Below the pieces are notes generated by a model. That model was not told where the DNA came from and did no database searches. It worked only from the letters and a program-made list of their open reading frames with translations. The position numbers were made by a program, and so were the translations under genes. A stretch of 64,000 nucleotides of DNA from Cyanoderma ruficeps (Eukaryota; Chordata; Aves; Passeriformes; Timaliidae), in NCBI GenBank assembly GCA_008694505.1, contig VZDJ01007749.1, positions 2,694,941-2,758,940 on the forward strand. Direction: 5' to 3'. Below, in pieces: positions 12,763-24,978 of the stretch (position 1 is the first letter of the stretch; the number at the start of each line of letters is the position of its first letter).

Positions 12763-14200
12763 ACCGTGTTTATAAAGGGGTTTGTTTTTTTCCCTGCAAG
12801 AAATCTGTCACATGTAATGTCTCTGTTTCTGGCACAGGCTGGAGGATTTTACGGATGCCACTGATCTGGAATGCAGCATCCACATGCCAGGCCCTCTCAG
12901 ACAGGTGCTTGGGAAGAGGCCAGGAAAAAAGTTGTCCACAGCCCCACAATGGAAACAAAGAAATTACTCAACAACCTCTTCCCATAAACACACGTGTTAA
13001 GGGAATGCAGTCAAGGATCCAATCTGGTAAACAGCCTGAGGAACAGGGCCAGCAAAGCCTGACCTGTGCTGCCAGCGGTGAGGAGACAGGAGGGATTTGA
13101 GCCCAGCCCTGACTCCAAACAGCCCTGCTGGTTTGGGAGAGGCAGATGGTCACACTGCCTTCCTCTTCCTTTTAAGCTTCCTGCTGGTTTTCCCTGCCGA
13201 AGCTGTCCCACTGAGAGCAGCAGTAAATGTCATTTTGTAGGTGTCTGCAAGAGAATAAAAGTGGCCCCAATGCAACACCCCATGAAACGCGTAACTGCAG
13301 ACAGATGAATCACGCCAGCACCGAGTCAGCTCTCACACAGAGCCCGTGTAGGTGTTATTATGACTGTAACAGGCTTCAAAAGAATCAATGCACAAAAGCC
13401 AGGCTGGCAGTGGTTCCTGTTAGCAGTAGTTTGGGTAACACTGCTCACATCACCTTCTCACATTACACTCTGTTCCTTGAAGGAGGTTTGGCTGTAAACT
13501 CCTACCGACTCCATGCTAATTCCAAAGGATAACATGAGCATCAATTAGGCACTACCATGACTCAGAAAATGAAATATTGCCCTTGGTGGGAAGTCAAGAC
13601 CGTGTGTTTTCCCCTGCCTTCACTAGCGCACGTTGTCCTACCCACTAGGTGTCCCTGCCAGCCAGGGAAACAGAGCGCTGCAGCCAGGGCTGCATTTGCT
13701 TCGTTCCACTTGGCTTCAGCTGAAAACATCAAACGCAAACAACAATCCGGGAAACATGTCTGAAATAACTTCTCTTTATTCTTCTTTTTTTTTTTTTTAA
13801 ACCCTCCTTTTTTGAAGCAGCTTCTAATTCATGCACAATGCACAGGATGGAAAAGGCAGCTCTCAGTTTTGCTCAGCAGAGGAATAGAAAGTTTTTGGCC
13901 CAATGGAGAATGGTTTCCCCTCCTGGATAGCAGGCCAGTGATGGGCTATTTTAGCCTAAGCACGACCATCTTAATCCCTGCAGCTTCATCTCTGACTTCT
14001 GTAGGGGCCAGACAAATTGTACTGTAATCCCTCACCTCTATTTCCCCATCTTTAGAATAGATCCTGTGCCATTTTGTCTGCTTCACCATGGAGCTGAGAG
14101 GTTAAATTAAGGGTGATAATGTTCTTTGGCTTCCTAACTAAAAAAAAAAAAACAAAATTTTAAAAATTGTCTGATTGCTGTCAATGTGTGGATATTCAAG

Positions 14201-14240
14201 TCTCACAAAAAAAAAATTCCTATCTCACAAAAAATTCCTA
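14201..14240. repeat. Tandem duplication differing in A-run length
   Basis: TCTCACA(n)TTCCTA occurs twice head to tail, with different A runs (22 and 18 bp units). The words AATGTGTGG flank both sides, suggesting a somewhat larger duplicated context. Confidence 0.88.
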
Positions 14241-16177
14241 ATGTGTGGGTAAATACAGATAGGTGGATGCAGGTGTTTATAACCTCAACATGGATTAGGC
14301 ATAACACACATATTCAGTGGCTGCCTCAGTAAAGAAGAGACCATTCTTCCCCAGCTAAAATTTGCTCTACTAATCCCTGGAGAGTTTCCAGAGGTCAGCA
14401 GAGAATCATGGAAGAAAGTGAAGACATTAAAGGAAGCACATATCTGCAGATGTGGCAGCTTCTGCCAGCCCAGGAAGAGGGAGAGGAAGCAGGAGGCAAA
14501 ACCTTGAACACATGCAGGGAATTTTTTGTTTTGAAAAAGATTTTATCTCTTTGTGATACTGAGGTGGGGAAAAAGGGGCAGAAAAAGGCTGAATAAGGTG
14601 GAGAAACTCATTCCACGTTTTTTGTACTTCTCTTTCCTGATCAGTCAGGGAAGAGCAGCAGCATTTCCACATCTCCTGGTGATGCTGCTTTACGAGCAGC
14701 CTGAAATCCTTAGAAAGGAGAAGGGAAAATGCAGCAGAACCGGGTTTTCTGAGCCATCACACAGGATGATTTCTGTACCAGAAGCCTGGTCCGAATGCTC
14801 TGTGTTTGGGAGCCATCCACAGGGAGCAGGGCCTATTGTGCCATGCGCTGCACAAACACCCAGGGAGAGCCATCCCTGTCATAAAGGACCTGCTCTCCAA
14901 ACAGAGACAGCCGAGGAAGAATAGCAGGAGGATTAGAAATCAGTTGACGAGCCCAGAGTTGCTTGGTTTGGTGAGGATGCCAGAGAGACAGAAGCCTGGT
15001 GGTCTGATTCCCAGCGCAGCAACCTGCTCTTTCTCACGGCCAGCCACCTTTGGCCGCTCTGGTGCTTACACGGTGTTAATGGCACTAAAGATTATTGCTG
15101 CGACTTGGTATTTTTAACTGCTGGGAGCTTTACATACAGGCACACACCCTCTGAACTTGGCTGTCCCCAGGGAGAGTGTCCCTTCCTGGCCCGAAGACAG
15201 CTAGGAGGGTGCTCAGATGGTGACGGGGAAGGTGACCTTCACAGCAGAAATGCCATACAAGCAAAGGGACAGGAGGAGGGCACGGCTCTTGTGAAATCTG
15301 GCTGTTGAAACACCTTCACATCTTGCAACACAAAGCCAAAAACCTCTTTGTCTTAAGGATTTAAGACTAACCATAGGAAGAACTGTGTTTGTCTCATGTT
15401 AATCACCTAGGCAACTGGGAAAGCAGAAGTGAGCTTCACTTTCTGGTGGGCTTTAGAATCTGCCTGTTCATTCAAACGCCTTTTTCCGGTACAGCAGAAA
15501 CATGTGCAGTTCTGCTGCAAAATTGCATTTTTAAGAAGAAAAATCGTACCTACAAACAATCACTTGGGGTTTGTAGCTTTTCCTTTCCCACACGTGTTGT
15601 CTGCCTTCAAGCCCAGGCAGTTATTTAATGACCCAGGATCTACATTAGAAGCACAGCCTTCTCCCTCATTTATTTCTCCTCCCTGGGATCCTGCCACTGG
15701 GACAGCAAGGATTTGTTACAGACCAAAGAACGGGGTGGGAACTGCCCTCTCCTTTCCCAATCAGCAGGGAATGGATAAAACCCTATCATGCTTTCAAAGG
15801 GGTTGTTAAAGATAGGAGGATATATCCCCAAAAAATGAAGCAAAGCTGTGCAGGTGCAGACCTGAAGCTTGTGTCACACTACTGCAACACAGCTATCAGT
15901 AAGTGAATAATCCAGCCTGCCACAGGGTCTTGCAGGATTCAAGTCTCAACTCATACCTTTATCGTGGGCTGGGTCAGGAAGAAGGCAGGAAGGCTGTCTC
16001 TTGGCAAGGAGCAGCAGCAAGGTTGTATTTTTTCCTAGTGGGTCATTCAAATCTGAAGCTGTTTTTGTGAATAAATGCTAGCATTAGCATCTGCTATTTT
16101 ATGGAAACATGTACAAAAGCATAGGTTGAAAATTCTGTTGAAGTTGATCTTTTGGCAGAAAATGAGGCTTTCAAAGC

Positions 16178-16261
16178 AAAAAAAAAACAAACAACAAACA
16201 AAACAAACAAACAAAAAAAACCCCACCAAAAAACCAAAAACCCAACAAAACAAAAACCCAC
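16178..16261. repeat. A/C low-complexity tract
   Basis: A-rich sequence with interspersed CAAA and CCCA units over about 84 bp, followed at 16281 by another A run. The long opposite-strand open frame here is a by-product. Confidence 0.9.
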
Positions 16262-19200
16262 AGACAGCTCCTACAATCCTAAAAAAAAAAAAAGCTTAAT
16301 TTTAATTTGATTGTTCCTCTTCTTGTCCAAATTGCTTTGCTTCTGATAGATTTTGATAGTTTTTCACAGACTTCTTTATTTCCTAAATGAAAAAAAAAAT
16401 CCTTTCTGGATGGTGATGCCCTAGAAGAAAAACATGGTTTTGGTAATGTCTGTATTTACATTGTTTCAAATGAATATTTTCCTTGAAAGGAAATGTATAT
16501 TAGGTTTGGCTTTTTTCCTTTTATTTCCTAGGCAGAGTTGCTGGTGCTTTGCTCTGCCTGCCTAAGCCCAACATTAACTCCAAATCTTTAGTATTATTTT
16601 ATTCAGCAGAAAAAAATTTCTGACTTTTCTAGCTCATCTACAGCTCCACAGAGAGGGTGTGAAGCCCTGATATTCCATTTGGGCAACATTTAGAAAACTT
16701 CTGAATGACTTTGCAAAGTTATAAATAATTATACAAAAGGTGCAAGGACTTGCAGAGACAAGCCAAGTTTATGAGGCCCAGAAACTGAGGGAATTAGAAA
16801 TTTTTCCATCTGCTTGGATGGGTTTTGGTTTAAACACTTGAAAGTCAGATTCATCTGAACATACTGGATGAATGGGAAAGTTACAGAGCTGTGGACAACA
16901 CGATACATTTCACTCCCACGGAGGCTGCTGAATAAGGCAGAGGGAAGAAAAAGCACATGATCAGATATACCCATCTTTTTAGCAGAAGAGTACGAAACAG
17001 GCAAGAACAAGAAGGAACTTAGCAACCCTGTGAATCCCTTTAGAAGGGATAAATTCATGGTGAGGATGAAGGAGAAGTGGTGCCTGTGCTCACAGCACCT
17101 GAAGCAGAAGAGAGCAGGGAGCACAGCCTGCAGAGCCCACAGCACATGGACAACATGGAAACTCTCTTACATCCAACATACAGCCTGCAAGGTCTGGGTT
17201 TATTTTGTTTTTTTCCCAAGGCCATGCAGCTGTAAAGGGGAAAGAACTGAAGGCCTGGAAAATTCAGGAAGTGAAAAGACCAGTTTCGATATTTCTTAAG
17301 TTTAGAATTAATAGACGGTAGAGATACACGCTTAACCACTAAGATGCAATTAAAAATTAAACATTAAAGGCTAATTCTTGGTTATTTTCAACAATTGGAA
17401 TTAGTGAATGAAACTGCTGATCACAGTGCATCTGCCTTTAAACTATAATAGGATCATGATACTCACAGGATAAAGCCATGGGACTGTCAGCACTTGATGG
17501 CTCTAGGAAGAAATGGAATCCAATCACTTGCATGTGGAATAATTTTTTAACATTTTAAACCAGGTAAATAAGAATGCCATTTATTCATTAAAAAGGATAA
17601 TCTCTCGGGAGCCTGATACAAGCCTCAGGACCACCAGTATGGAGGGAAGTTGTGTGTGCAGAGCAACTATCATCTCCAAACAGACTTGTTGAACCTGGGC
17701 CCAGAAATTATGAATAATTGGGCAGTCTTATGTGCAAAGAAAGACTGGCATTAGCAGACAGAAAGTGTTAAAGTGGTGAAATAAAGGAAAGGGACACTGG
17801 AATAAAAGGGTGGAATTTGGCAAGGAGAGATTCTGTGGCATTGGGAGCTAGCTGCACTGGGGCAGAAGGGGGAGGCTTTGTCTTTCAGGCTTTATAGGAA
17901 GAAAAGAAGTTAAATCTGCAGGTTACAAATGGATGTAATATGAGATAGAAGCCATATGTTGTCATTTCCACTCCCCCTGCAAAAGACATCCTCCCTAAAG
18001 TCTTGATCAAGGAATGGGCTGTAAATCACAGAAGAAGCAGGATGCAAAGTTCAGTAATTTCCATTAAGCAGGCTAGCACTGTAATTGGTAAAAAATGTGG
18101 TTTAGGGCATTCTATTACCTTCTGTTTTGCTGCTCATCATTCCCACAAGTTTGTAAGAGAGTACAAGGCAGTCAGATACCCAGCTGTCTATTAATAATTG
18201 ATTTCATGTAATACATGAAGTGTGAGTAATCTATTTCCTTGTTTCTCTGTTTAATATAATCCATGAATCATGGCCAGTAAAGAGGCTGATTGACCACTCA
18301 GTGCTAACTTTTTTGCTAATTCCAACTATTGACTTGCATTTAAGAAAGTTAATTGTCTGCTAAACACTTTGCGGTTATAACAGAGGCACTATGGAAGAGG
18401 GAGACAAATAGTTCATTAGGTAGCGTTCATTTTTTGATAAGAGCTTGTAACTCTGCCTTGTGCTGCTTCCAGTAGCCCCAAGTCTGCCCAACATTAGATG
18501 CTAAAATAATTATTGTCAAACAGAGACCTCTCTCATTTTGGCCCAGTGTCTTGTTTCTCCCCGACCTAAGAAAAAAGTTTAACTTGCAAGCGGAAGTTGC
18601 TTTTATTCTCATCGTATTGCTACAGGTATCAGTACCATGGTATCAATTGACCCCTCGGGCACAAAAGATTTCCTATTTTCAGTACCTTTTCAAGGTGAGG
18701 AACTGCTCTTCCTCTTTTACTCATAGGGAAACAAGGACCTGAGAGTGTGTCACAAACCTGGCTTTGCTAATTGTGCTATTTCAGGCACTTCTGCTTGTGA
18801 ACATATGTGTGTTTTTCACCAATGCCAAGATTTTCACTCAGTGAGTGTCACTTCCTTTGTTAGCTCCAAATGTGCAGAGGCTGAAAGGGCATCTTTACTA
18901 GTGAAAAATCTCTCAAGAACTCTTATAAATCATTCAAGCTTCTGGTTGAAAATGTTTCCTTTCACACACTTCTTAGTGCCAAATACAGGCCCATCTGGAA
19001 TCATTATTAATTCTGTTGAACTGTTTAATTCCAAATGGTTCTCTCTCTTTTTTTTTTTTTTTTAAGAAAGACTTGATTCAGGATTTTATAACCATAATTG
19101 GAATAGCACATTAAGACTCAACAGCTCATTTTTTTATTCCAGGAAATGGCAAGCAACACATCTTGCACTCAATCAGTCACATTAATAGAGCAATGCTAAA

Positions 19201-19328
19201 AAATCTTGTAACATGCAGCTACCCACTAGTTTAATTCCTCTTACATATTTGTTTGCCATATAAACAGAGATGAAAATTATCTTTGTGGGCTTAAGAAAGC
19301 TTCTTAAACAATTTGGAGCATTTCTTAG

Positions 19329-19358
19329 TGCTGATGTGCTTCATTGAGCACATCAGCA
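19329..19358. repeat. Perfect 12-bp stem hairpin with 6-nt loop
   Basis: TGCTGATGTGCT, loop TCATTG, then AGCACATCAGCA. The stem pairs without mismatches. It is too short for a typical miRNA precursor, and the flanks do not extend the pairing. Confidence 0.85.
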
Positions 19359-20394
19359 AGAGAATTGGAAGAATAGGTGCTCTGCCACTAAAATGGCTGA
19401 GCAAAGTGCAAAGCATGCTTCTCCAGACACAAACTCACATCAAGACATTGTTTCTAGTTTAGCATTAGGACTGAAAAAATAAATTCAGCTTGCAAGCAAA
19501 GTCCCATTCACATTTCAAAAAGAAAAGCACCAAAAAAAAAGGTGGTGGTTTTGTGCAACACTGCTTATTTAACTTGTTTTTGCATTAAACGTTGCCTCTA
19601 GGATTTGAATGCACATGTTTAAGGGAAGGGAACTGTGAAATCTTGGTGTCATTTATGTCAACAGCACAAAATTCCTGATGACTAACATTCAGGACAGCTG
19701 GGAAGTTCTCTGCATAGTCCTCCACATGCAACTGATGTGGGAGACACTCAGGCTGCACGTTTGGCTCCTTGACACTTGCTCTAAAGAGCAGTCACGGATC
19801 TCCAGACCTCTGTGGGATTGCACAGGCTGCTCAGTGCAGGCAGGCAGGCTGGAAACACAGAGGCAGGGACTGTGGCTGCCCACAGAAGGGCACAGCTTGC
19901 ATCCCCCACAAAGCTGGGGATGAAAGCTCCGGAAGGTTTTCATCCCTGGAAGCTGGTGATTAATGTTCGGCTACAGAGAACCGTAGGTATGGAACCAGTC
20001 AGGACTTAGAGTGATACAATTATAAATTCATAGCCAGACTGTCATGATACAAATTAGTCTCAGCACTCATTTTGTTTGGCAAAACTCCCATTCTTTGGAT
20101 GCCTTTCTGGTGAAATTTACTGTGACATGAAAGATATCCAAAATACAGATAAAAGGAGTAGTTTTCCAAGTGCAAAATCCACTAGAACTGTTCACCATAA
20201 ACTCCCCATAAAATAAGCTGGAAAGCAGCTTTCATGTCTGGTCCATACTCCTGCTCAAAAGAGAGTCAGCTTTGAAGTGAGATGGGGCTACTCCAGGCCT
20301 TATCTGGGTAAGTTTTGAGTATATCCAAGAATGGAAAGCTTACAACCTCTCTGAGCACTTATTCTAGCACTTGATCTTCTTTACCATTGAGTTT

Positions 20395-20651
20395 TCCCCC
20401 TCATATCTAACTGGGATCCACCTTGCTGCAGCTGGGATTCACTGCCCCTTGCCTTTCATAGTGCACCCTCAAGAGGAGGGTGGCTCCATCTCGTTTATTA
20501 TCATTTATTAGTTACAGAAAGCAATAAGATACTCTCTGAGCCATCTCTTCTCCAGATGAACAACCAGCTTTCTCAATCTGTTCTTGTATTCCATATGCTC
20601 CAGCACCTTGAGCATCTTGGTGGTTTTTGCTGAACTTGACCCAGTACAGAG
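20395..20651 (-). mobile_element. Outer CR1 copy, proximal segment
   Basis: Diverged CR1 body in reverse orientation. Recognisable segments are TGCCCCTTGCCTTTCATAGTGC..., then GAGCCATCTCTTCTCCAG with GAACAACCAGCTTTCTCAAT, and GCTCCAGCACCTTGAGCATC. In the CR1 consensus this block lies 5' of the terminal 200 bp, yet here it precedes a fresh CR1 3' end, which shows an insertion. The left boundary is approximate. Confidence 0.8.
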
Positions 20652-20832
20652 CCATAAAATGGTTTGAGTTGGAAGGGATCTTAGAGATCACATCATTCCA
20701 ATCCCCCACCATGGGCAGGGACATCTTCCATTAGACCAGGTTCTCAAAGCATCATCCAACCTGGCCTTGAACATTTCCAGGGATGGGACATCCACAATGG
20801 CTCTGGGCAACCTGTGCCAGTGCCTCACCACC
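20652..20832 (-). mobile_element. Nested CR1 3' fragment
   Basis: It starts with ATGGTTTGAGTTGGAAGGGA, the reverse complement of a CR1 3' terminus, and runs through GGGCAACCTGTGCCAGTGCC before stopping. It is a 5'-truncated copy in the same orientation, sitting inside an older CR1. It is closer to consensus than the flanking copy. Confidence 0.82.
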
Positions 20833-21445
20833 AAAGTTGTTGTCTACCAGGACCCCTGGGTCTTGCCTTGAAACTGCTTTCTAGCAAGCCCAGCCCATGC
20901 TGGTGCAGGACATTATTCCTTACTGGTTGCAGGTCTTAGCATTTGCATTGGACTTCATGAAGTTCCTCTCAACTCATTTCTCCAACGAGTTGTCATCCCT
21001 CTTCAATGCCCTGGCCTTCAGTGCATTGACTCTTCCACCAGTTTTGGGTCATCAGTGAACTTGGAGAGGTTCCATCCCACTCCATTGTCCAGTTTTAAAG
21101 AAGACATTAAACAATAGCAGACCCTGCAGTGAACCCTGAGGAGCACCACCAGTAACCAGTCACTACTTCAACTCTGATCTGTTGCATGGAATACCTGGAG
21201 CCCTGTGGTTCAGTCAATTTTCCACTCATCCTCCTGCTCAGTCCTCTTGTCTCCAGCTCAGCACCCAGGATACTACAGGAGGCTGTCAAAAGCCTTGCTG
21301 AAGTTCAGGTAAACAACACCCACTGCTCCCCAGTGCCTGCTGAGATGGCCATGGCCCTCTGGCACTGCCCCTTCCAGTGCCCATTGGCATCACTGCCCAC
21401 GGTGCTGTCCCCAGGTTTTGTCACAGACACCATGTGAAAAGATTC
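20833..21445 (-). mobile_element. Outer CR1 copy, distal segment
   Basis: CR1 body resumes after the nested copy with CTACCAGGACCCCTGGGTCT and continues through CTTCATGAAGTTCCTCTC, CCCTGAGGAGCACCACCAGT and AAAGCCTTGCTGAAGTTCAG. The order matches the consensus continuing from the 20395-20651 segment. Many substitutions and small deletions destroy the reverse transcriptase frame. Confidence 0.8.
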
Positions 21446-24281
21446 TGTCATAGGTCTCCTGGTAGAGCAGATACAGCCATGAGGACTTGATTGAATACCA
21501 ATGCCAAGAGACAGCAGCAAAATTTCAAATTTTGTTTTGAAATATTGCTGCAAAATCATCATATCCACAGAGAAGGGTTTGATGTATTAGTAATCAACTT
21601 CTCTGGAATATTCCTGTAATTGTTATGGTTCCTTAGGCATAAGGAAACAATTTTCTGGATTTGGATCACTGTGTTAGTTAGTCTGACAAGCCCAAAATAA
21701 AGTAAATTTTCACACATCAATCATTAGCATATTTGCCTAAGAAACAGAGTGCAGAATTCATGCAAAATCAACAGCTTATTCAAGTAAATACATATTCATA
21801 ATTATTGTATGTGAAATATTGCTTTCTGAGTTTATTCAGTGAATGCTAACTACATTCCTAACAAATATACAAAAATAACAGTTCCCCTGTTACTATGGAG
21901 AGGGAGAGGAGAAGGTATTGTGCTGGAGGACTAATTGTAAAATCTTTGGAGTAAGAACGAAATAGTGTGATTCCCTCAGATACAGTAATAATAATTCAGC
22001 AGCCCAAGGTTTTACATTCAAGGTTTTGGAGGGAGAAATGAGAAGTTTCTGATGAGTTGGTCTAGAGATATACTGAAGGGGTGTTTCATGGGAGGAACAT
22101 TTTCCATCATTCTGAGATACAAGAAGGGAAGGTGTAATTCTCGGCTGAAGGGAAACACAGGAAAAGGTTTGGCATTAGCAGCTGTGCTGCATCTGAAATT
22201 GATTCGAGCTCGCAGGGCACAGCCACCCCTATCAGAGCCCGTCCCTCTCACATCTCCTTCAGCCCAGCTGGCAAAGCCAAGCGAGGATACATATCCTTGA
22301 AGGAATCAGTATGCACATGTGTGCACATACCCACCTGCAGCCACGCGGCCACTTGATACCTCATCTCCATAATGGGATTTGCTGGGAGCAAGCAGAATGC
22401 GATCCCTCCGCCCCGCCCCTCTGATGCATCGGCAAGAGCCAGCATTCCATGCTTTATTGCCATGGGTGTGGAAAAACTGGGCTGCAAGTCACATTGATCA
22501 GAGAGCCAATAAGGCGAAGAAGGCACCCTGCAATATGGAGCCTGCAGAAGCCCTGCCAGGGAGGGATCACAGCACTGCCAAGTGTCACTGCAGCGAGGCA
22601 CAGAGAGGCTCAGTGCTGCATCAAAGAAATGCATGCTGCATTTTATAGGGCAGCTATAGACAGCTTTTTGCCAAAGATTGCTAAGCACTCTGCACCGATT
22701 CCTGACGTTCAGGTTCCCAGCGCATGTGGTAGTTTTCCATACGGCAGAGGGGCTTTTTCATCCCTAGCAGTGCACTGCACTCATTATTATGCAGTAGATT
22801 TTTTTTGTTTCTGTACACCAGGCCTGGGATCTTACAAGGAAGTGATTATACTTGCCTAAATAGAGGTTCTGGTGACAAGATAATTTACAATGCTCTGTTG
22901 CATAATAATTGAGCCAAGGTCAGGGAAACCATTGATGTAGCACAGTCAGGGCAGTTGTAAATAAACCCCACATCACGAAAGGGGCTACTGTCAGTGGGAA
23001 CAGACGGACAAGAAAGGACAGAAAAGAAAGAACCTCCAGCTCTCTCACCATGGTAAATTCTTACTCCCCTCCCTTATCTCCACAGATCCCATGGTTGTCT
23101 AATTAAAGAAAGAGGTGTAACTATCAATCTAATCTCACTTGTTCTCAAATTTACCATAATTTCTACACTTGAGAGGCTGGTGAAGTGAAACAGCACTACT
23201 AGAATTTCCCATTCATCAGCAGGAAGCAGAACAACTCTGGGAATTAGGCTAAAAATAATTAAGAAGCAGGATCAGGTGCTGTGCACATGCATCTGTCTGT
23301 ACATGGGCATGCAGGCACACAAGCATTTAATGGAGGTAGAAGCAGTAGCACAGGGGGAGATGAGCACCACCAGTAATTTTATCTTAACATATGAATGCTT
23401 GCAGATGTACTCACAGCATACTTATTAGAGCGGCAAAAACGCCCAAGAAAACTGCCATCAAATTATGCTACAAACAAAATCAGCTTTTTAAGCAGATAAA
23501 ACCACCAGCAGTACTTCAGGAGACACTTGGGAGCTGCTGGGGCAGCCACAGCACACAGGGTGCTCGGCACATGGCCCTTACCCCAGCACACTGTGGGCAC
23601 AGAGCAGGTACACCCCCTTTGAGCAGGAAGGTTGACATTTTCTGGAAGCATCCATGTTATTTCACACATTTTGCTTTGATTTTCACTTGTGCAGTAACAC
23701 TAGAGCTTTTCAGAAAGTGTTAGAGTGGCTTTTGCCCCTTCTCCATACAGGCAGGCTGGGAGTGAGGTACTGCCAGGGGCCTTGCTCTGCTCAGCACAGT
23801 GAAGGTGCAGCTGGTCCAGGACCTCCTCCCAAAGACAGACTGATCAGACACACATATATCCTGGATCATCAGAGCTGTTCTTCAAAATCCACTTCCCTTT
23901 CAAGGGAAGATGTACATGAGAGGCAGGACTAGGGTGGAGGATTTAACTAAATAAGTAGCTCTTATCAGAAATCAGCTATCCAGCAGAATGATTTTTGAGA
24001 AAGATTCCCCAGCTTTACTTCTAGTCAGCCTAAACATACAGCTACTTGCCATGTTCCAGAAAAAGCTTTTAGTTTGCAGCTCCTCCAAGAAGGGTATAAG
24101 GAGATGGTGATGGGCCAAATCCTCAAGCCAGTGTAAATCAATGCTATTTGTTTGCCTCTGTTGGAACCCCCACTCTCTATTTCACTTAAGAGCTAACACA
24201 CAGCAACTTAATATGCATTTATGTTAATATTTTCACTTTGCAGGGTTTGGTAAATTGAGTGGCTGGCACATGCCAGGCTGA

Positions 24282-24327
24282 ATGTCACTTCCAAAAGCTA
24301 GGAGATGTCACTTTCAAAAGCTAGGAG
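24282..24327. repeat. Tandem duplication, 23 bp x 2
   Basis: ATGTCACTTCCAAAAGCTAG plus GAG is repeated immediately with one C-to-T difference. Confidence 0.92.
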
Positions 24328-24967
24328 ACCTACTGGAAACTCCCATTAAGAGGGACTAGCGGACAGCATGTAGCACCTCTCTGGAAAAGCCTTCACACCT
24401 CAAGCACCTCCTTGTGACTAAACTTTCAACTAGACAATACATATTACTATCTAAACCCCCTGAATTTTTAAGGACAGAATGCATTAATGAACAGAGGAAA
24501 ATGTGAACAAATTAGTACCTTCAAGCACTGCAAGACACGGGGAAAGGATACATGGCCAGAGTGGCCAGGTCCCATCAGAGACCACAGCTGTAGCCCCTGT
24601 CTGCAACATTGCCTCCTGGCAGCATTACTGTATCCACCCCTGGAATCCAGACTCCATGCCAATCACACCAGAGTAGTATCAAGATGCATGGCATCTTGGT
24701 TAAATTCAAATCAAAGTTTCTTTCCTGCACCTTGGAGTGGGATAGGTGGCAAAGGTTGATGCAAAAAGTGAGCAAGCAGCAATGATGGGGGTTTGTATCA
24801 CACACGCTTAGAAAATAGTCTGGAATAAAAATGTGTGCATTATTGCCTTTCACACTTTATCTGATCTTACACTGCCAGACAAACTAAGAGCATCTGGCAG
24901 AATTCAAGATCATTTTGCAAAGACTTTTCATTCTCCTTCACCAGATCTCTCTCAGTTAGACCTGATT

Positions 24968-24978
24968 GGGGGGGGGGG
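24968..24978. repeat. G11 homopolymer
   Basis: Eleven consecutive G between CCTGATT and AGTTGG, in otherwise AT-rich DNA. Confidence 0.95.

Larger units (their letters stand above)
12176..20394. other. Intergenic, no gene seen
   Basis: AT-rich DNA with the (CAAA)n and A/C tracts, a T-run at about 13785-13798, the 14201 duplication, a T15 run near 19050 and the 19329 hairpin. No convincing exon. AT-rich, homeobox-site-like stretches around 18190-18400 could be conserved non-coding DNA, which cannot be judged without alignment. Confidence 0.55.
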
